DNA of 64,000 nt, taken from contig NZ_CP114902.1 of the NCBI RefSeq assembly GCF_027497235.1, positions 6,722,001-6,786,000 of the forward strand, in the 5' to 3' direction. Below are positions 17,690-26,193 of this stretch, piece by piece (position 1 is the stretch's first letter; the number at the start of each line of letters is the position of its first letter). The stretch comes from Micromonospora sp. WMMD1128. GTDB taxonomy: Bacteria > Actinomycetota > Actinomycetes > Mycobacteriales > Micromonosporaceae. The position numbers and the translations under genes are program-made. The notes under the pieces are model-generated. The model did not search any database, had not been told where the DNA came from, and saw nothing but the letters and a program-made list of their open reading frames with translations.

Positions 17690-19395
17690 TGACCACCGTG
17701 CGGGAGTTGGAGAGCCGCTTCGGTGATCCGTGGGACCCGGCGAACCCCCTCGGGAACCGGGCCGTGCTGGCGGCAGACGAGCGGCAGGAGATGTTCGCCG
17801 ACGGTGAGCGGATGCTCGACGACTTCGGGCTCAACGCCGAGTTCGTGCCGGTCGCCCGGGGCGGCCGGATGGCCGGCCTGGACCGGCTGATCCGGATGAT
17901 GCGCGCGGTGTTCCGGCGGGACCCCTGCCTGGGCCTCGGTTACGGCGCCAGCTCGTTCATCGCCTCGGTCAACGTGTGGGCCGGCGGCGACGAGGCCCAA
18001 CAGCGGCGGCTGGCGGAGCTGCTGCTCTCCGGCCGGCGGGTGGCGTCGGTCTACCACGAGCTGGCGCACGGCAACGACTTCGCCCGGGTGGACTTCCGGG
18101 CCGACCCGGGCCGGCCGGGCGAGCTGCTGCTCACCGGTCGCAAGGAGGTGGTCACCAACGCGCAGCGGTGCAGCGCGATGGTGATCTTCAGTCGCACCTC
18201 TGACGCGGCCGGTGGCCGCAGCCACACCCAGCTGTTCGTGGAGAAGGACGCGCTGCCCCCGGGCGGGCTGCGGTATCTGCCGCGGTTCCCCAGCAGCGGG
18301 ATGCGCGGGGTGCAGCTCGGCGGGATCGAGCTGGACCGGTGCCCGGTCGACGCCGGTGTGGCGCTCGGGCCGCTCGGCTCGGCCATGGAGGTCGCGCTGC
18401 GCTCGTTCCAGCTGACCCGGACCGGGCTGCCGGCGATGACGCTCGGCGTGCTGGACACCGGCCTGCGCGCGGTGCTGCGGTTCGGCGAGGACCGGCGGCT
18501 GCGCGGGCGGCCGGTGGGCGCCATGCCCGTGGTCCGCACCGCTCTGGCCGAAGCGTTCGTGGACCTGCTGATCGCCGACTGCCTGTCCACCACCGTCGCC
18601 CGCGCCGTGCACCTGCTGCCCGAGGACACCAACGCGTACGCCTCGGCCGTCAAGTACGTCGTGTCCGGCCGGTCCATCCGGGCCATGGCCCGGCTCGGCG
18701 AGCTGCTCGGCGCGCAGAGTTACCTGCGCACCGGCGAGTACGGCATCTTCCAGAAGTTGCAGCGCGACCTGGCCCCGGCCGGATTCGGGCACGCCGCCCG
18801 GATCGCCTGCCTGGCCACCGTCCTCCCGCAGCTCCCCCGGCTGGCCCGGCGCTCCTGGGCGACCGGCCAGGAGCCGCCACCGGCCCTGTACGACCTGGGC
18901 GCCGACCTCCCGGCACTGCCGTTCGACCGGCTCCGGATCGCCTCGACCGCCGACCCGCTCACGGCGCAGCTGCTCACCGCCGCCGAGGCGATGCCGGCCG
19001 GCGACGACCGGCTGCGCGGCCTGGTCCGGCGGTTCACCGGCGAACTGGCCCGGCTGCGTACGGCGGCGCTCGGCCTGCGCCCGGCGGACCTGGCGATCGG
19101 CGGGGACCCGGCGGCGCTCGACCTGACCGCCCGCTACACCACGGTGCTGACCGCCGCGACCTGCCTGAACCTCTGGCTGGCCGAGCAGCGCCGCCCGGGC
19201 ACCTTCCTGGCCGATCCGGCCTGGGTGACGGCGGCCCTGCTGCGGCTGGCCGACGAGCTGGACGGCACGTCCCGGTCGCTGCCGGCCGCGCTGGCCGGCC
19301 CGATCCACGCGGAGCTGACCCGCCGGTACGCCGCCGGCCGGGCCTTCGACCTGTCCGACAGCGTGCTGCCCGACCTTCCAAGGAGCCGGAATTGA
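17689..19395 (+). CDS. Acyl-CoA dehydrogenase-like protein (subunit 2, catalytic Glu motif absent)
   Basis: A 568-residue homologue of the preceding gene with the same extended C-terminal domain. It retains ASVYHELAHGNDFARV where TEPxxGSD is expected, LTGRKEVVTNAQ, and LRSFQLTRTGLPAMTLGV. The segment that should hold the EGT base instead reads GIFQKLQRDLAPAGFGHAARI, with no Glu-Gly-Thr. It may be a structural or FAD-sharing partner of the first subunit, as in the heteromeric FadE pairs of mycobacteria. The ATG overlaps the upstream stop. The long open frame before it is a shadow of the previous gene. An AAGGAG near its 3' end serves the ACP. Confidence 0.87.
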   Translation: MTTVRELESRFGDPWDPANPLGNRAVLAADERQEMFADGERMLDDFGLNAEFVPVARGGRMAGLDRLIRMMRAVFRRDPCLGLGYGASSFIASVNVWAGGDEAQQRRLAELLLSGRRVASVYHELAHGNDFARVDFRADPGRPGELLLTGRKEVVTNAQRCSAMVIFSRTSDAAGGRSHTQLFVEKDALPPGGLRYLPRFPSSGMRGVQLGGIELDRCPVDAGVALGPLGSAMEVALRSFQLTRTGLPAMTLGVLDTGLRAVLRFGEDRRLRGRPVGAMPVVRTALAEAFVDLLIADCLSTTVARAVHLLPEDTNAYASAVKYVVSGRSIRAMARLGELLGAQSYLRTGEYGIFQKLQRDLAPAGFGHAARIACLATVLPQLPRLARRSWATGQEPPPALYDLGADLPALPFDRLRIASTADPLTAQLLTAAEAMPAGDDRLRGLVRRFTGELARLRTAALGLRPADLAIGGDPAALDLTARYTTVLTAATCLNLWLAEQRRPGTFLADPAWVTAALLRLADELDGTSRSLPAALAGPIHAELTRRYAAGRAFDLSDSVLPDLPRSRN

Positions 19396-19664
19396 CCATC
19401 TTGCCGAACCACCGGGCCGCCGGACAGCTCCGTCCGTGGCTACAGGACCGCGTCGCCGCTTTCACCGACCGGGACCCGGCCACCATCGACACCGCCGCAC
19501 CCCTGTCCGACCTGGGCCTCGACTCGGTGTACGCGCTCGCGCTCTGCGGCGAGATCGAGGACCACCTCGGGGTGCCGCTGGAACCGACGATCGTGTGGGA
19601 CCACCCGAGCATCGACGCGCTCACCGAGTACCTGACCGGCCTGCCGCTGGACGCCGGGACGTGA
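19392..19664 (+). CDS. Acyl carrier protein 1
   Basis: A 90-residue free-standing carrier protein with the phosphopantetheine site DLGLDSVYALAL (Ser about residue 45) and a helical EIEDHLGVPLEPTIVWDHPSIDALTEYL tail pattern typical of type II ACP/PCP proteins. I assign a TTG start that overlaps the stop of the preceding gene (TTGA), because AAGGAG lies seven bases upstream. It sits between the dehydrogenase pair and a KAS III gene, so it probably carries the acyl chain supplied by the FAAL (inference). Confidence 0.9.
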   Translation: MTILPNHRAAGQLRPWLQDRVAAFTDRDPATIDTAAPLSDLGLDSVYALALCGEIEDHLGVPLEPTIVWDHPSIDALTEYLTGLPLDAGT

Positions 19665-20590
19665 CCGCCCTCGAAGCGGTCTCCGCCTACCTGCCGCCGG
19701 AACGGGTGCCGATCGACTCGTTTGCCGGCGAACTGGGACTGACCGACACGCAGATCCGGATGTTCCACCGCTACTACGGACTGGCCGAGGTGCTGCGGGA
19801 ACCGACCGGCACGATCGCCGACCTGATGCTGAACGCCGCGGCGAAACTGTCCGAGCTGCGGGGCCGCGAATCCCAGGTGCGGTACGTGGTGCAGGCCCGG
19901 ACCCTCCAGGCGATCGCGCCGTACCCGGAGGATCCGCTGCACGACGTGGTACGGGCCCTCGGCCTGCGGCACGCCCAGGCGTTCGCGGTCACCCAGCACG
20001 CCTGCGCCTCGGGTCTGCTCGCCGTCGAGATGGCCGGTCGGCTGCTCGCCGAGGACGGCGAGCCGGAGGCGCTGGCCCTGGTCTTCGTCGGGGAGAAGGC
20101 GTTCACCCCGTCGGCCCGGATGATCCCGGGCACCGCCCTGATGGGGGAGGGTTGCGCCGCCGTCCTGGTCGGCACCGGCCGGCGCGACCGGCTGCTGTCG
20201 TACGCCGCGGCCATGCACGGCGAGTTCAACGCCGGGTTGTCCCTGAGCGCGGAGATGTCCCTGGAGTTCCAGCAGCGCTATCCGGACGCGCTCGCCGAGG
20301 TGATCCTGGCGGCGGTGGCCCGCGCCGGGATCACCGTCACGGACCTGGACCTGGTGCTGCCGCACAACGTGAACCGGGTGTCCTGGGTGCGGGTGGCGCG
20401 CAAGGTCGGCATCCCGGTGGAACGCCTGTTCCTGGACAACATGCCGGTCACCGGCCACTGCTTCTGCGCCGACTCCTTCCTCAACTACGTGGCGGCCCGC
20501 GACCTGGGCCGGTTACGGCCCGGCGACCGCTACCTGATGGCCGCGGTCGGGCTGGGCTCGACCTTCGCCGCCGCGGTCTTCGAGCACTGA
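19661..20590 (+). CDS. KAS III-family (FabH-like) condensing enzyme or acyltransferase
   Basis: A 309-residue thiolase-fold enzyme of the 3-oxoacyl-ACP synthase III family. The nucleophile is in TQHACASGLLA (about C115) and the His in LPHNVNRV (about H235). Thirty-one residues later, where FabH has Asn, the sequence reads TGHCFCADSF (about H266). The triad therefore looks like Cys-His-His rather than Cys-His-Asn. Altered KAS III enzymes in secondary metabolism often act as acyltransferases or use unusual nucleophiles. The GTG start overlaps the ACP stop (GTGA). It could transfer or extend the acyl chain held by the adjacent ACP. Confidence 0.9.
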   Translation: MTALEAVSAYLPPERVPIDSFAGELGLTDTQIRMFHRYYGLAEVLREPTGTIADLMLNAAAKLSELRGRESQVRYVVQARTLQAIAPYPEDPLHDVVRALGLRHAQAFAVTQHACASGLLAVEMAGRLLAEDGEPEALALVFVGEKAFTPSARMIPGTALMGEGCAAVLVGTGRRDRLLSYAAAMHGEFNAGLSLSAEMSLEFQQRYPDALAEVILAAVARAGITVTDLDLVLPHNVNRVSWVRVARKVGIPVERLFLDNMPVTGHCFCADSFLNYVAARDLGRLRPGDRYLMAAVGLGSTFAAAVFEH

Positions 20591-20599
20591 TAGGACGCT

Positions 20600-21979
20600 A
20601 TGACGACGACACAGGAACCTTTCGTCAGACGGCTGCGGACGGCGCTGCTGGGCACCGACCGGACCCCCCTGGTGTTCCTCGGCAACTTCGAGGTCGAGCA
20701 GCGGTGGGGCGGTGACGAGCCGGGCCTGCCCCGGGTCGCGCTGACCGCGGGTGACGCGATGGTGAACCGGATGGACGAGTTCGCCCTGCTGCTGGCCGGT
20801 CCGGACGACCACGTGGTTCTCAAGGACCAGCCGGACCCGGAGCACCTGGCCCACCTGGAGAAACTCGGGGCCGCCCTGCCGCATCTGCTGGTCACCGACC
20901 GGCAGGACCCGCACCACACGGTGACCCAGGACGCGCTGGACAGCCCGGCCCTGCTGACCCGGCTGTCCGCCCTGGCCGGGGCGGCGGCGATCGTCCCGCA
21001 CGGCGTCTCCGCGGACGAGGAGGCGCTCGCCGCGCGTACCGGGGTGGCGCTGGCCGGGTCGCCGGCGGCCGTCTGCAAGGCCGTCAACGGCAAGATCTAC
21101 AGCCGGCGGATCGCCACCGAGCTGGGGCTGCGCCAGTCCGCGGGCTGGACCTGCGAGACCATCGAGGAACTGGACGAGGCGGTGGAACACGCGCGGGCTC
21201 TGCTCGCGGCCGGGCGGCCGGTGGTGCTCAAGGACTCGTACGGGGTGTCCGGCAAGGGCCTGCTGCTGATCCGGGACGAGGCGCGCCTGGACCAGATCCA
21301 CCGGACGCTGCGTCGCCGGGCCGACCGTTCCGGCGACCACCGGCTGGCGCTGCTGGTCGAGGAGTGGGTCGCCAAGACCACCGACCTCAACTACCAGTTC
21401 ACCGTGTTCCGCGACGGCGGGGTGCACTTCGACTTCGTCAAGGAGGCGGTCACCGCCAACGGCGTACACAAGGGGCACCGGATGCCGGCGGGGCTGACCG
21501 CGCGGCAGCTCGCGGCCGTGACGCACAGCGCCGCGGCGCTCGGCGCCCGGCTCGCCCGCGACGGCTACCACGGCGTGGTCGGGGTGGACGCGATGCTCGA
21601 CCCGGAGGGCGGCGTCTACCCGGTCGTGGAGATCAACGCGCGGCACAACATGTCCACCTATCAGGTCGGGCTCCAGGAACACCTGGTGCCGGCGGGCTGG
21701 TGCGCGCTGGCCCGGCAGTATCCGCTGCGCCTGGCCCGGCCGCTCCGCTTCGGCGAGGTCCGTGACGGGCTCGGGCCGTGGCTGCTGGGCGACGCCGGCC
21801 GGGCCGGAATGGTGGTGCAGAACTTCTCGACGGTGAACGCCCTGGTGCGGGAAGGCACGGGGGCCGCCGACGGCCGCCTGTACGGCTTCCTGACCGCGCC
21901 GACGACCGACGAGTTGATGGCGATGGACGGGGAGATCGCGGGCCGCCTGGCGGCCGTGGCGGAAGGAACACGACGGTGA
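20600..21979 (+). CDS. ATP-grasp carboxylate-amine or carboxylate-thiol ligase
   Basis: A 459-residue ATP-grasp enzyme with a pre-ATP-grasp domain, then VVLKDSYGVSGKGLLLI (ATP-binding loop, about residues 205-221), a LLVEEWV hinge, and the metal-binding YPVVEINARHNMSTYQ region (about 343-358). Such enzymes form acyl phosphates and ligate amines or thiols. Its position directly before a BtrK-like decarboxylase and an ACP parallels butirosin biosynthesis, where the ATP-grasp enzyme BtrJ loads glutamate onto the ACP BtrI. I propose amino-acid:ACP ligation here. Amide ligation onto the growing product is the alternative. The ATG lies 9 bp after the KAS III stop. Confidence 0.88.
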   Translation: MTTTQEPFVRRLRTALLGTDRTPLVFLGNFEVEQRWGGDEPGLPRVALTAGDAMVNRMDEFALLLAGPDDHVVLKDQPDPEHLAHLEKLGAALPHLLVTDRQDPHHTVTQDALDSPALLTRLSALAGAAAIVPHGVSADEEALAARTGVALAGSPAAVCKAVNGKIYSRRIATELGLRQSAGWTCETIEELDEAVEHARALLAAGRPVVLKDSYGVSGKGLLLIRDEARLDQIHRTLRRRADRSGDHRLALLVEEWVAKTTDLNYQFTVFRDGGVHFDFVKEAVTANGVHKGHRMPAGLTARQLAAVTHSAAALGARLARDGYHGVVGVDAMLDPEGGVYPVVEINARHNMSTYQVGLQEHLVPAGWCALARQYPLRLARPLRFGEVRDGLGPWLLGDAGRAGMVVQNFSTVNALVREGTGAADGRLYGFLTAPTTDELMAMDGEIAGRLAAVAEGTRR

Positions 21980-23232
21980 CCGGAGAAGTGGCGATCCAGG
22001 GCGTTGCGATGTCCGAACTGGCCGAGCGGTTCGGCACGCCCCTCTACGTGTACGACGGGGACAGCCTGCGTGGGCAGTACCTGGGGTTGCGCGAGCGGCT
22101 GCACCCGGCGATGGAGATCTTCTATTCGCTCAAGGCCAACCCGAACGTGGCCGTCTGCGCCCTGCTCGGCGCGCAGGGCGCCCGGGCGGAGGTGTCGTCC
22201 ATGGTGGAGCTGCGCACCGCGCTCGCCGCCGGGGTGGCCCCGGGCGACATCATCTTCCTGGGCCCCGGCAAGAGCCGCGCCGAACTTGAGGCGTGCCTGT
22301 CCGAAGGCGTCTTCGCGCTTGTCTGCGAGTCGTTCGGGGAGCTGGCGCTGATCGACGAGCTGGCCCGGGAACGGGGCGTCATCGCCCCGGTGATGCTGCG
22401 GGTCAACCCGAGCTTCGCGGTCAAGGGCTCCGGCCTCACCATGGGCGGCAAGCCGCGCCAGTTCGGGATCGACGAGCAGCAGCTCTTCGACGAGGTCGAC
22501 CTGGTCAAGAACCATCCCGGGGTACGCGTCCTGGGCGTGCACGCCTACCTGGGCACCCGCATCCTCGATCCCGAGGTGGTCGCCGAGAACGCCCGCCGGA
22601 TCATCGACCTGGCCGAGCGGCTCGCCGAGCGGCTGGACTTCGTCCTGGAGGCGGTCGACGTGGGCGGTGGCCTCGGCGTGGCCTACTTCCCCGGCGAACC
22701 GGACCTCGACCCGGCCGCGGTCGCCGGCCTGCTCAACCCGGTGGTCGAGGCGTTCCAGGCCGCGCACCCCGGGGCCCGGCTGCTGCTGGAGCTGGGCCGT
22801 TACCTGACCGCGCCGTGCGGCACGTACGTCACCCGGGTGCGGTACGTGAAGAGTTCCATGGGGGAGCGTTTCGCGGTCACCGACGGCGGCACCAACCACC
22901 ACATGGCGGCCGTCGGCATCGGCTCCTACGTCAAGCGCAACTTCCCGATGCGGCTGCTCAACCGGGCCGGCACGGACGCCGCCCCGTGGAACGTCACCGG
23001 CCCGCTGTGCACGCCGAACGACACCGTCGGCCGCAACGTGGAACTGCCCGAGCTGCGGCCGGGCGACCTGGTCGGCGTGCTGCGCTCCGGCGCGTACGGC
23101 CCGAGCGCCTCACCTGTGCTCTTCCTCAGCCACGGCCACCCGGCCGAGGTGCTCGTGGACGGCGGCCGGGCCCGCCTGGTCCGCCGCCGCGACACCGTCG
23201 AGGACCTGCTCGGACCGCAGATCCTCGACTGA
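21976..23232 (+). CDS. Type III PLP-dependent decarboxylase (BtrK/LysA-like)
   Basis: A 418-residue alanine-racemase-fold decarboxylase. The PLP Lys is in FYSLKANPN (about K53). Also seen are EVSSMVELRTAL, FLGPGKSRAEL, MGGKPRQFGIDE, the glycine loop DVGGGLGV, ELGRYLTAPCGTY and the active-site Cys in GPLCTPND (about C345). The wording of several motifs is closer to my recollection of BtrK, the L-glutamyl-ACP decarboxylase of butirosin biosynthesis, than to diaminopimelate decarboxylase. It probably removes the alpha-carboxyl of a carrier-bound amino acid. The GTG start overlaps the ATP-grasp stop (GTGA) and the second ACP follows after 36 bp. Confidence 0.9.
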   Translation: MTGEVAIQGVAMSELAERFGTPLYVYDGDSLRGQYLGLRERLHPAMEIFYSLKANPNVAVCALLGAQGARAEVSSMVELRTALAAGVAPGDIIFLGPGKSRAELEACLSEGVFALVCESFGELALIDELARERGVIAPVMLRVNPSFAVKGSGLTMGGKPRQFGIDEQQLFDEVDLVKNHPGVRVLGVHAYLGTRILDPEVVAENARRIIDLAERLAERLDFVLEAVDVGGGLGVAYFPGEPDLDPAAVAGLLNPVVEAFQAAHPGARLLLELGRYLTAPCGTYVTRVRYVKSSMGERFAVTDGGTNHHMAAVGIGSYVKRNFPMRLLNRAGTDAAPWNVTGPLCTPNDTVGRNVELPELRPGDLVGVLRSGAYGPSASPVLFLSHGHPAEVLVDGGRARLVRRRDTVEDLLGPQILD

Positions 23233-23268
23233 CGACCCATCCCGACCGGCACACACAGGAGGACCGCC

Positions 23269-23544
23269 ATGACCATGGCTTCGGAGGCCACCGTCGACCG
23301 CGCCGCGGTCGTCGACCACGTGATCGACGCCGTTGTCGCGGTGCTGAACCGCGACTCGGTCCAGGTGACCGAGCAGACCCGGCTGATGGACGAGCTGGGC
23401 CTGGACTCCACGAACGTTCTCGAGCTGCTGATGCACATCGAGGACCGGCTGGACGTCGTGATCGACTCGGACACGCTGGAGCAGCACCACTTCGAATCGG
23501 TCGGCAGCCTCGCCGACTACATCCTCGAGCAGGGCCTGGCCTGA
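23269..23544 (+). CDS. Acyl carrier protein 2
   Basis: A 91-residue carrier protein with the phosphopantetheine site DELGLDSTNVLELLM (Ser about residue 47) and the helix MHIEDRLDVVIDSD. The ATG has a strong AGGAGG seven bases upstream, the best ribosome site in this operon, suggesting high expression. It follows the ATP-grasp ligase and decarboxylase and is the probable carrier for the amino acid they process, like BtrI. It differs clearly from ACP 1, so the cluster appears to use two dedicated carriers. Confidence 0.93.
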   Translation: MTMASEATVDRAAVVDHVIDAVVAVLNRDSVQVTEQTRLMDELGLDSTNVLELLMHIEDRLDVVIDSDTLEQHHFESVGSLADYILEQGLA

Positions 23545-23549
23545 CGCCG

Positions 23550-24389
23550 ATGTTCCTGTCCATCGCTCCGGCCCCGTCGACCCGTACGGGTCGGCTCCGG
23601 CCGACTCAGGTGATCGCCCGCCGGTTCGGCCCCGACCCGGAGCCGTACCGGGGCGATCCGCTGCTCGAGGAATACCTCTCGGACATGACCGAGCTGTACG
23701 GCCGCCGGTTCGACCGGGACCGGCACGCGGCGGCCGGCCGGAACTCGTTCACCGACATGGCGGACCGCCTGGTGCGTGATCTCGACCTGGCGGTGCCGGT
23801 GGACCTGATCGCCATCGCGCACTCCACCCCGGACGCCGACCCGCGCCGGGTCACCGCCTGCTATCTGAGCGAGCTCGTGCACGGCGATCCCCTCGCCTTC
23901 GCGGTGTCCGACCAGGGACCGGTGGCGGCGTTCACCGCCCTGCGGCTGCTCGGGACCTACTCCGGCGACTTCCCGGGCTGCCGGGCGTTGCTGCTGGTCC
24001 TGGAGCAGACGACGATGTCGTACGAGGTGGTCGGGGCCCGCTATCCGGTGCCCGGACACGACGCCGGGGTGGCCGTGCTGCTCGAACCGGCCGGCTCGGA
24101 CGGGGCGACCGTGCACCAGCGTCCGGACGTCGCGCCCACGGCGGTCGGGACGCTGCTCGACGAGCTGGTGCCGGCGGACGCCGTCGTGATCGCCGGTCCC
24201 GGCCTGACCGCCGGCCCGGGCCGTCCGGTGGTCCGGGCGCCGGACCTGGGCGCGGCAGGTGTCTGGGCCGAGTTCGCCAGGCACCGGGCGGGCACCGCCG
24301 GGCCGATCGCGGTGGCGGACCACGACCCGGTGTCGGGCACTCTCTGCGCGGCGGTCTTCGCCGGCTCGGACCCGGAGACCCGGTCGTGA
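23550..24389 (+). CDS. Thiolase/KAS III-fold protein lacking the catalytic Cys
   Basis: A 279-residue protein whose pattern suggests the N-terminal half of a KAS III fold: DLIAIAHSTPDADPR, a strand-turn-helix at AFAVSDQGPVAAFTAL where condensing enzymes have the Cys nucleophile, then CRALLLVLEQTTM. The nucleophile position reads DQGP, with no Cys. The C-terminal half of the fold is not evident, and its last segment PIAVADHDPVSGTLCAAVF resembles the closing strands. A pseudo-condensing enzyme partnering the KAS III at 19.7 kb is one idea; I do not recognise a characterised family. The ATG is 5 bp after the ACP 2 stop, and its own stop overlaps the next start (GTGA). Confidence 0.75.
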   Translation: MFLSIAPAPSTRTGRLRPTQVIARRFGPDPEPYRGDPLLEEYLSDMTELYGRRFDRDRHAAAGRNSFTDMADRLVRDLDLAVPVDLIAIAHSTPDADPRRVTACYLSELVHGDPLAFAVSDQGPVAAFTALRLLGTYSGDFPGCRALLLVLEQTTMSYEVVGARYPVPGHDAGVAVLLEPAGSDGATVHQRPDVAPTAVGTLLDELVPADAVVIAGPGLTAGPGRPVVRAPDLGAAGVWAEFARHRAGTAGPIAVADHDPVSGTLCAAVFAGSDPETRS

Positions 24390-25039
24390 TCGCCGACCAG
24401 GCCCGGCGCAGCGCCCGGACCGGCGGGCTCACCGCCACGCTCACCACGATGCACGACACGCTTGCGGGCGGGGTCCTGCCGTGCGGCCCGACCGGGTGCT
24501 GCGTGCTGCCCGAGCCGACGCTGCGCGACGCCGGCCGGGTCTGGACCGGGGACACGGTCGCCGCCCTGGACCCGGCCGCCGTCGAGCGGCTCGGCACGGT
24601 CGAGACAGCGGACGGCCGGCTGGCGGCCGTCCGCTACCGGGGCGCCGCCGACCCGGCCGGCGCCCCGGCGCCCTGGCCGGAGTGGATGGCCGCGCTGGCC
24701 GGGCTCCGGCTCGGGCTGTCCGAGGCACTGCTCGACCTCACCGTCGCCCACCTCGGCGACCGCCGCGCCGGGGACACCCCGCTGTTGCTGCAACAGATGA
24801 TCAAGGGCGCGCTGGCGGACGTCGTCACCGAGCAGATCGAGATCAAGGTCCGGCTGACCGGTACGCCGCCACCGGCCGGATCCCTGGCCGCCCTGCACCG
24901 GCAGATCACCACCGCCGACCGGATGCTGCTGCGCCTGCTCGGGGCCAGCGGGTTCGTCGCGGACGGCCCGGGCCTGGCGGTGAACGCGTCGGAGTTGCTG
25001 GCCGACGCCTGGATCGGTGGAGAGGGGTGGACGGCGTGA
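24386..25039 (+). CDS. Small acyl-CoA dehydrogenase C-terminal-domain-like protein
   Basis: A 217-residue, helix-rich protein. Segments LAGLRLGLSEALLDLTVAHLGDR, LLLQQMIKGALADVVTEQIEIKVRL and DRMLLRLLGASGFVADGPGLAV follow the pattern of the C-terminal helical bundle of acyl-CoA dehydrogenases, whose RLLGGxG loop contacts FAD across the dimer. The N-terminal FAD domains are missing. The GTG start overlaps the previous stop, and its stop overlaps the next gene, a full dehydrogenase, so it is likely a partner subunit. Function otherwise unknown. Confidence 0.72.
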   Translation: MIADQARRSARTGGLTATLTTMHDTLAGGVLPCGPTGCCVLPEPTLRDAGRVWTGDTVAALDPAAVERLGTVETADGRLAAVRYRGAADPAGAPAPWPEWMAALAGLRLGLSEALLDLTVAHLGDRRAGDTPLLLQQMIKGALADVVTEQIEIKVRLTGTPPPAGSLAALHRQITTADRMLLRLLGASGFVADGPGLAVNASELLADAWIGGEGWTA

Positions 25040-26193
25040 TCGAACTCGACGACCGGCTCGGCACCGCCCGGGCGCACGCCCGGGACTGGGCGCGCGACCT
25101 GCGCTCGACGGCGTTGGAGCTGGACCGTGACCCGGACACCGTGTACCGGTGCCTGGACAACCCGGCGGTACGGCACCTGTCCACCATGCTCATCCCGGCG
25201 CCGTGGCTGCCGGACCGGACGCTCATCGGCGGACACCGGTTCGACGGCATGACCGCGATGGAGCGAGTGGTGTTCGCCGAGGAGATCGCCGCCGGTGACG
25301 CCGGCATGATGCTCGCGTCCCCCGGCGCCTCGCTGTCCGGGGTGCTCATCGACCTGCTCGCCGACCAGGACCAGAAGGAGTGGTTCTACGGCCGGCTACT
25401 GGCCGCGCCGACCTGGACCTTCTTCGCGCTCACCGAACCCGACCACGGCTCGGACGCGGCGGCGATGGGCACGACGCTCGACCCGGACGGCGACGGGGGC
25501 CTGCTCCTGCGGGGTGCCAAGCGCTACATCGGCAACGGCGCCCGGGCCCAGGTCGGCGTCGTCTTCGCCCGGGACCGGCCCGGCCCGCTCGGCGCCACCG
25601 CGGTGCTCGTCGAGACCGACGCGCCCGGCTTCAAGGCCGAGCCGATCCCGACGATCGGCCTGCGCGGCGCCCAGCTCAGCGCGATCACACTCGACGGCGT
25701 GCCGGTCCCGGCCGGTCGGGTGCTCGGGCACCACCTCAGTCCCACCCGGCGCGGGGTGTGGAGCGGCGTGCAGATGTTCAACCGGCTCCGACCGGGCGTG
25801 GCGGCGATCGCCCTGGGCATCGCCCGGTCCGCGCACGACTACGTCATCGAGCAGCGTGGTTCGCTGTCCAAGGCCGATCGGCTGCGTTGGGAACGCACCG
25901 GCCGGCGGATCGACGGCGTACGACAGCTCATCTGGCAGGCGGCCTCGATCGTGGACGCCCAGCCGGCGAACGGCCACCTGGCGTCGGCGGCGAAGGCCCG
26001 GGCGGCCCGACTCGCCGAGGAGGTGACGCTTGAGGCGCTCGACTACTTCGGCCCGGGCGCGCGGCTGACTCAGCCGATGCTGGACAAGCTGATCCGCGAC
26101 GCCCGGGGGGTGGAATTCATGGAAGGCACCGGCAACATCCAGCGACTCAACACCTTCCAGGGCCTCATACAGGGCAAACTCGGCCGTGACTGA
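25036..26193 (+). CDS. Acyl-CoA dehydrogenase with intact catalytic Glu
   Basis: A 385-residue dehydrogenase of normal family length. FAD/substrate motif FFALTEPDHGSDAAAM (about residues 130-145), GAKRYIGNGARA, and the catalytic base in EFMEGTGNIQRLNTFQG (about E363) are all present. It oxidises an acyl thioester to the enoyl form. In this context the substrate is probably ACP-bound rather than CoA-bound. The GTG start overlaps the preceding stop (GTGA), supporting a complex with the small C-terminal-domain-like protein. The following phosphopantetheinyl transferase starts inside its last codons. Confidence 0.92.
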   Translation: MIELDDRLGTARAHARDWARDLRSTALELDRDPDTVYRCLDNPAVRHLSTMLIPAPWLPDRTLIGGHRFDGMTAMERVVFAEEIAAGDAGMMLASPGASLSGVLIDLLADQDQKEWFYGRLLAAPTWTFFALTEPDHGSDAAAMGTTLDPDGDGGLLLRGAKRYIGNGARAQVGVVFARDRPGPLGATAVLVETDAPGFKAEPIPTIGLRGAQLSAITLDGVPVPAGRVLGHHLSPTRRGVWSGVQMFNRLRPGVAAIALGIARSAHDYVIEQRGSLSKADRLRWERTGRRIDGVRQLIWQAASIVDAQPANGHLASAAKARAARLAEEVTLEALDYFGPGARLTQPMLDKLIRDARGVEFMEGTGNIQRLNTFQGLIQGKLGRD

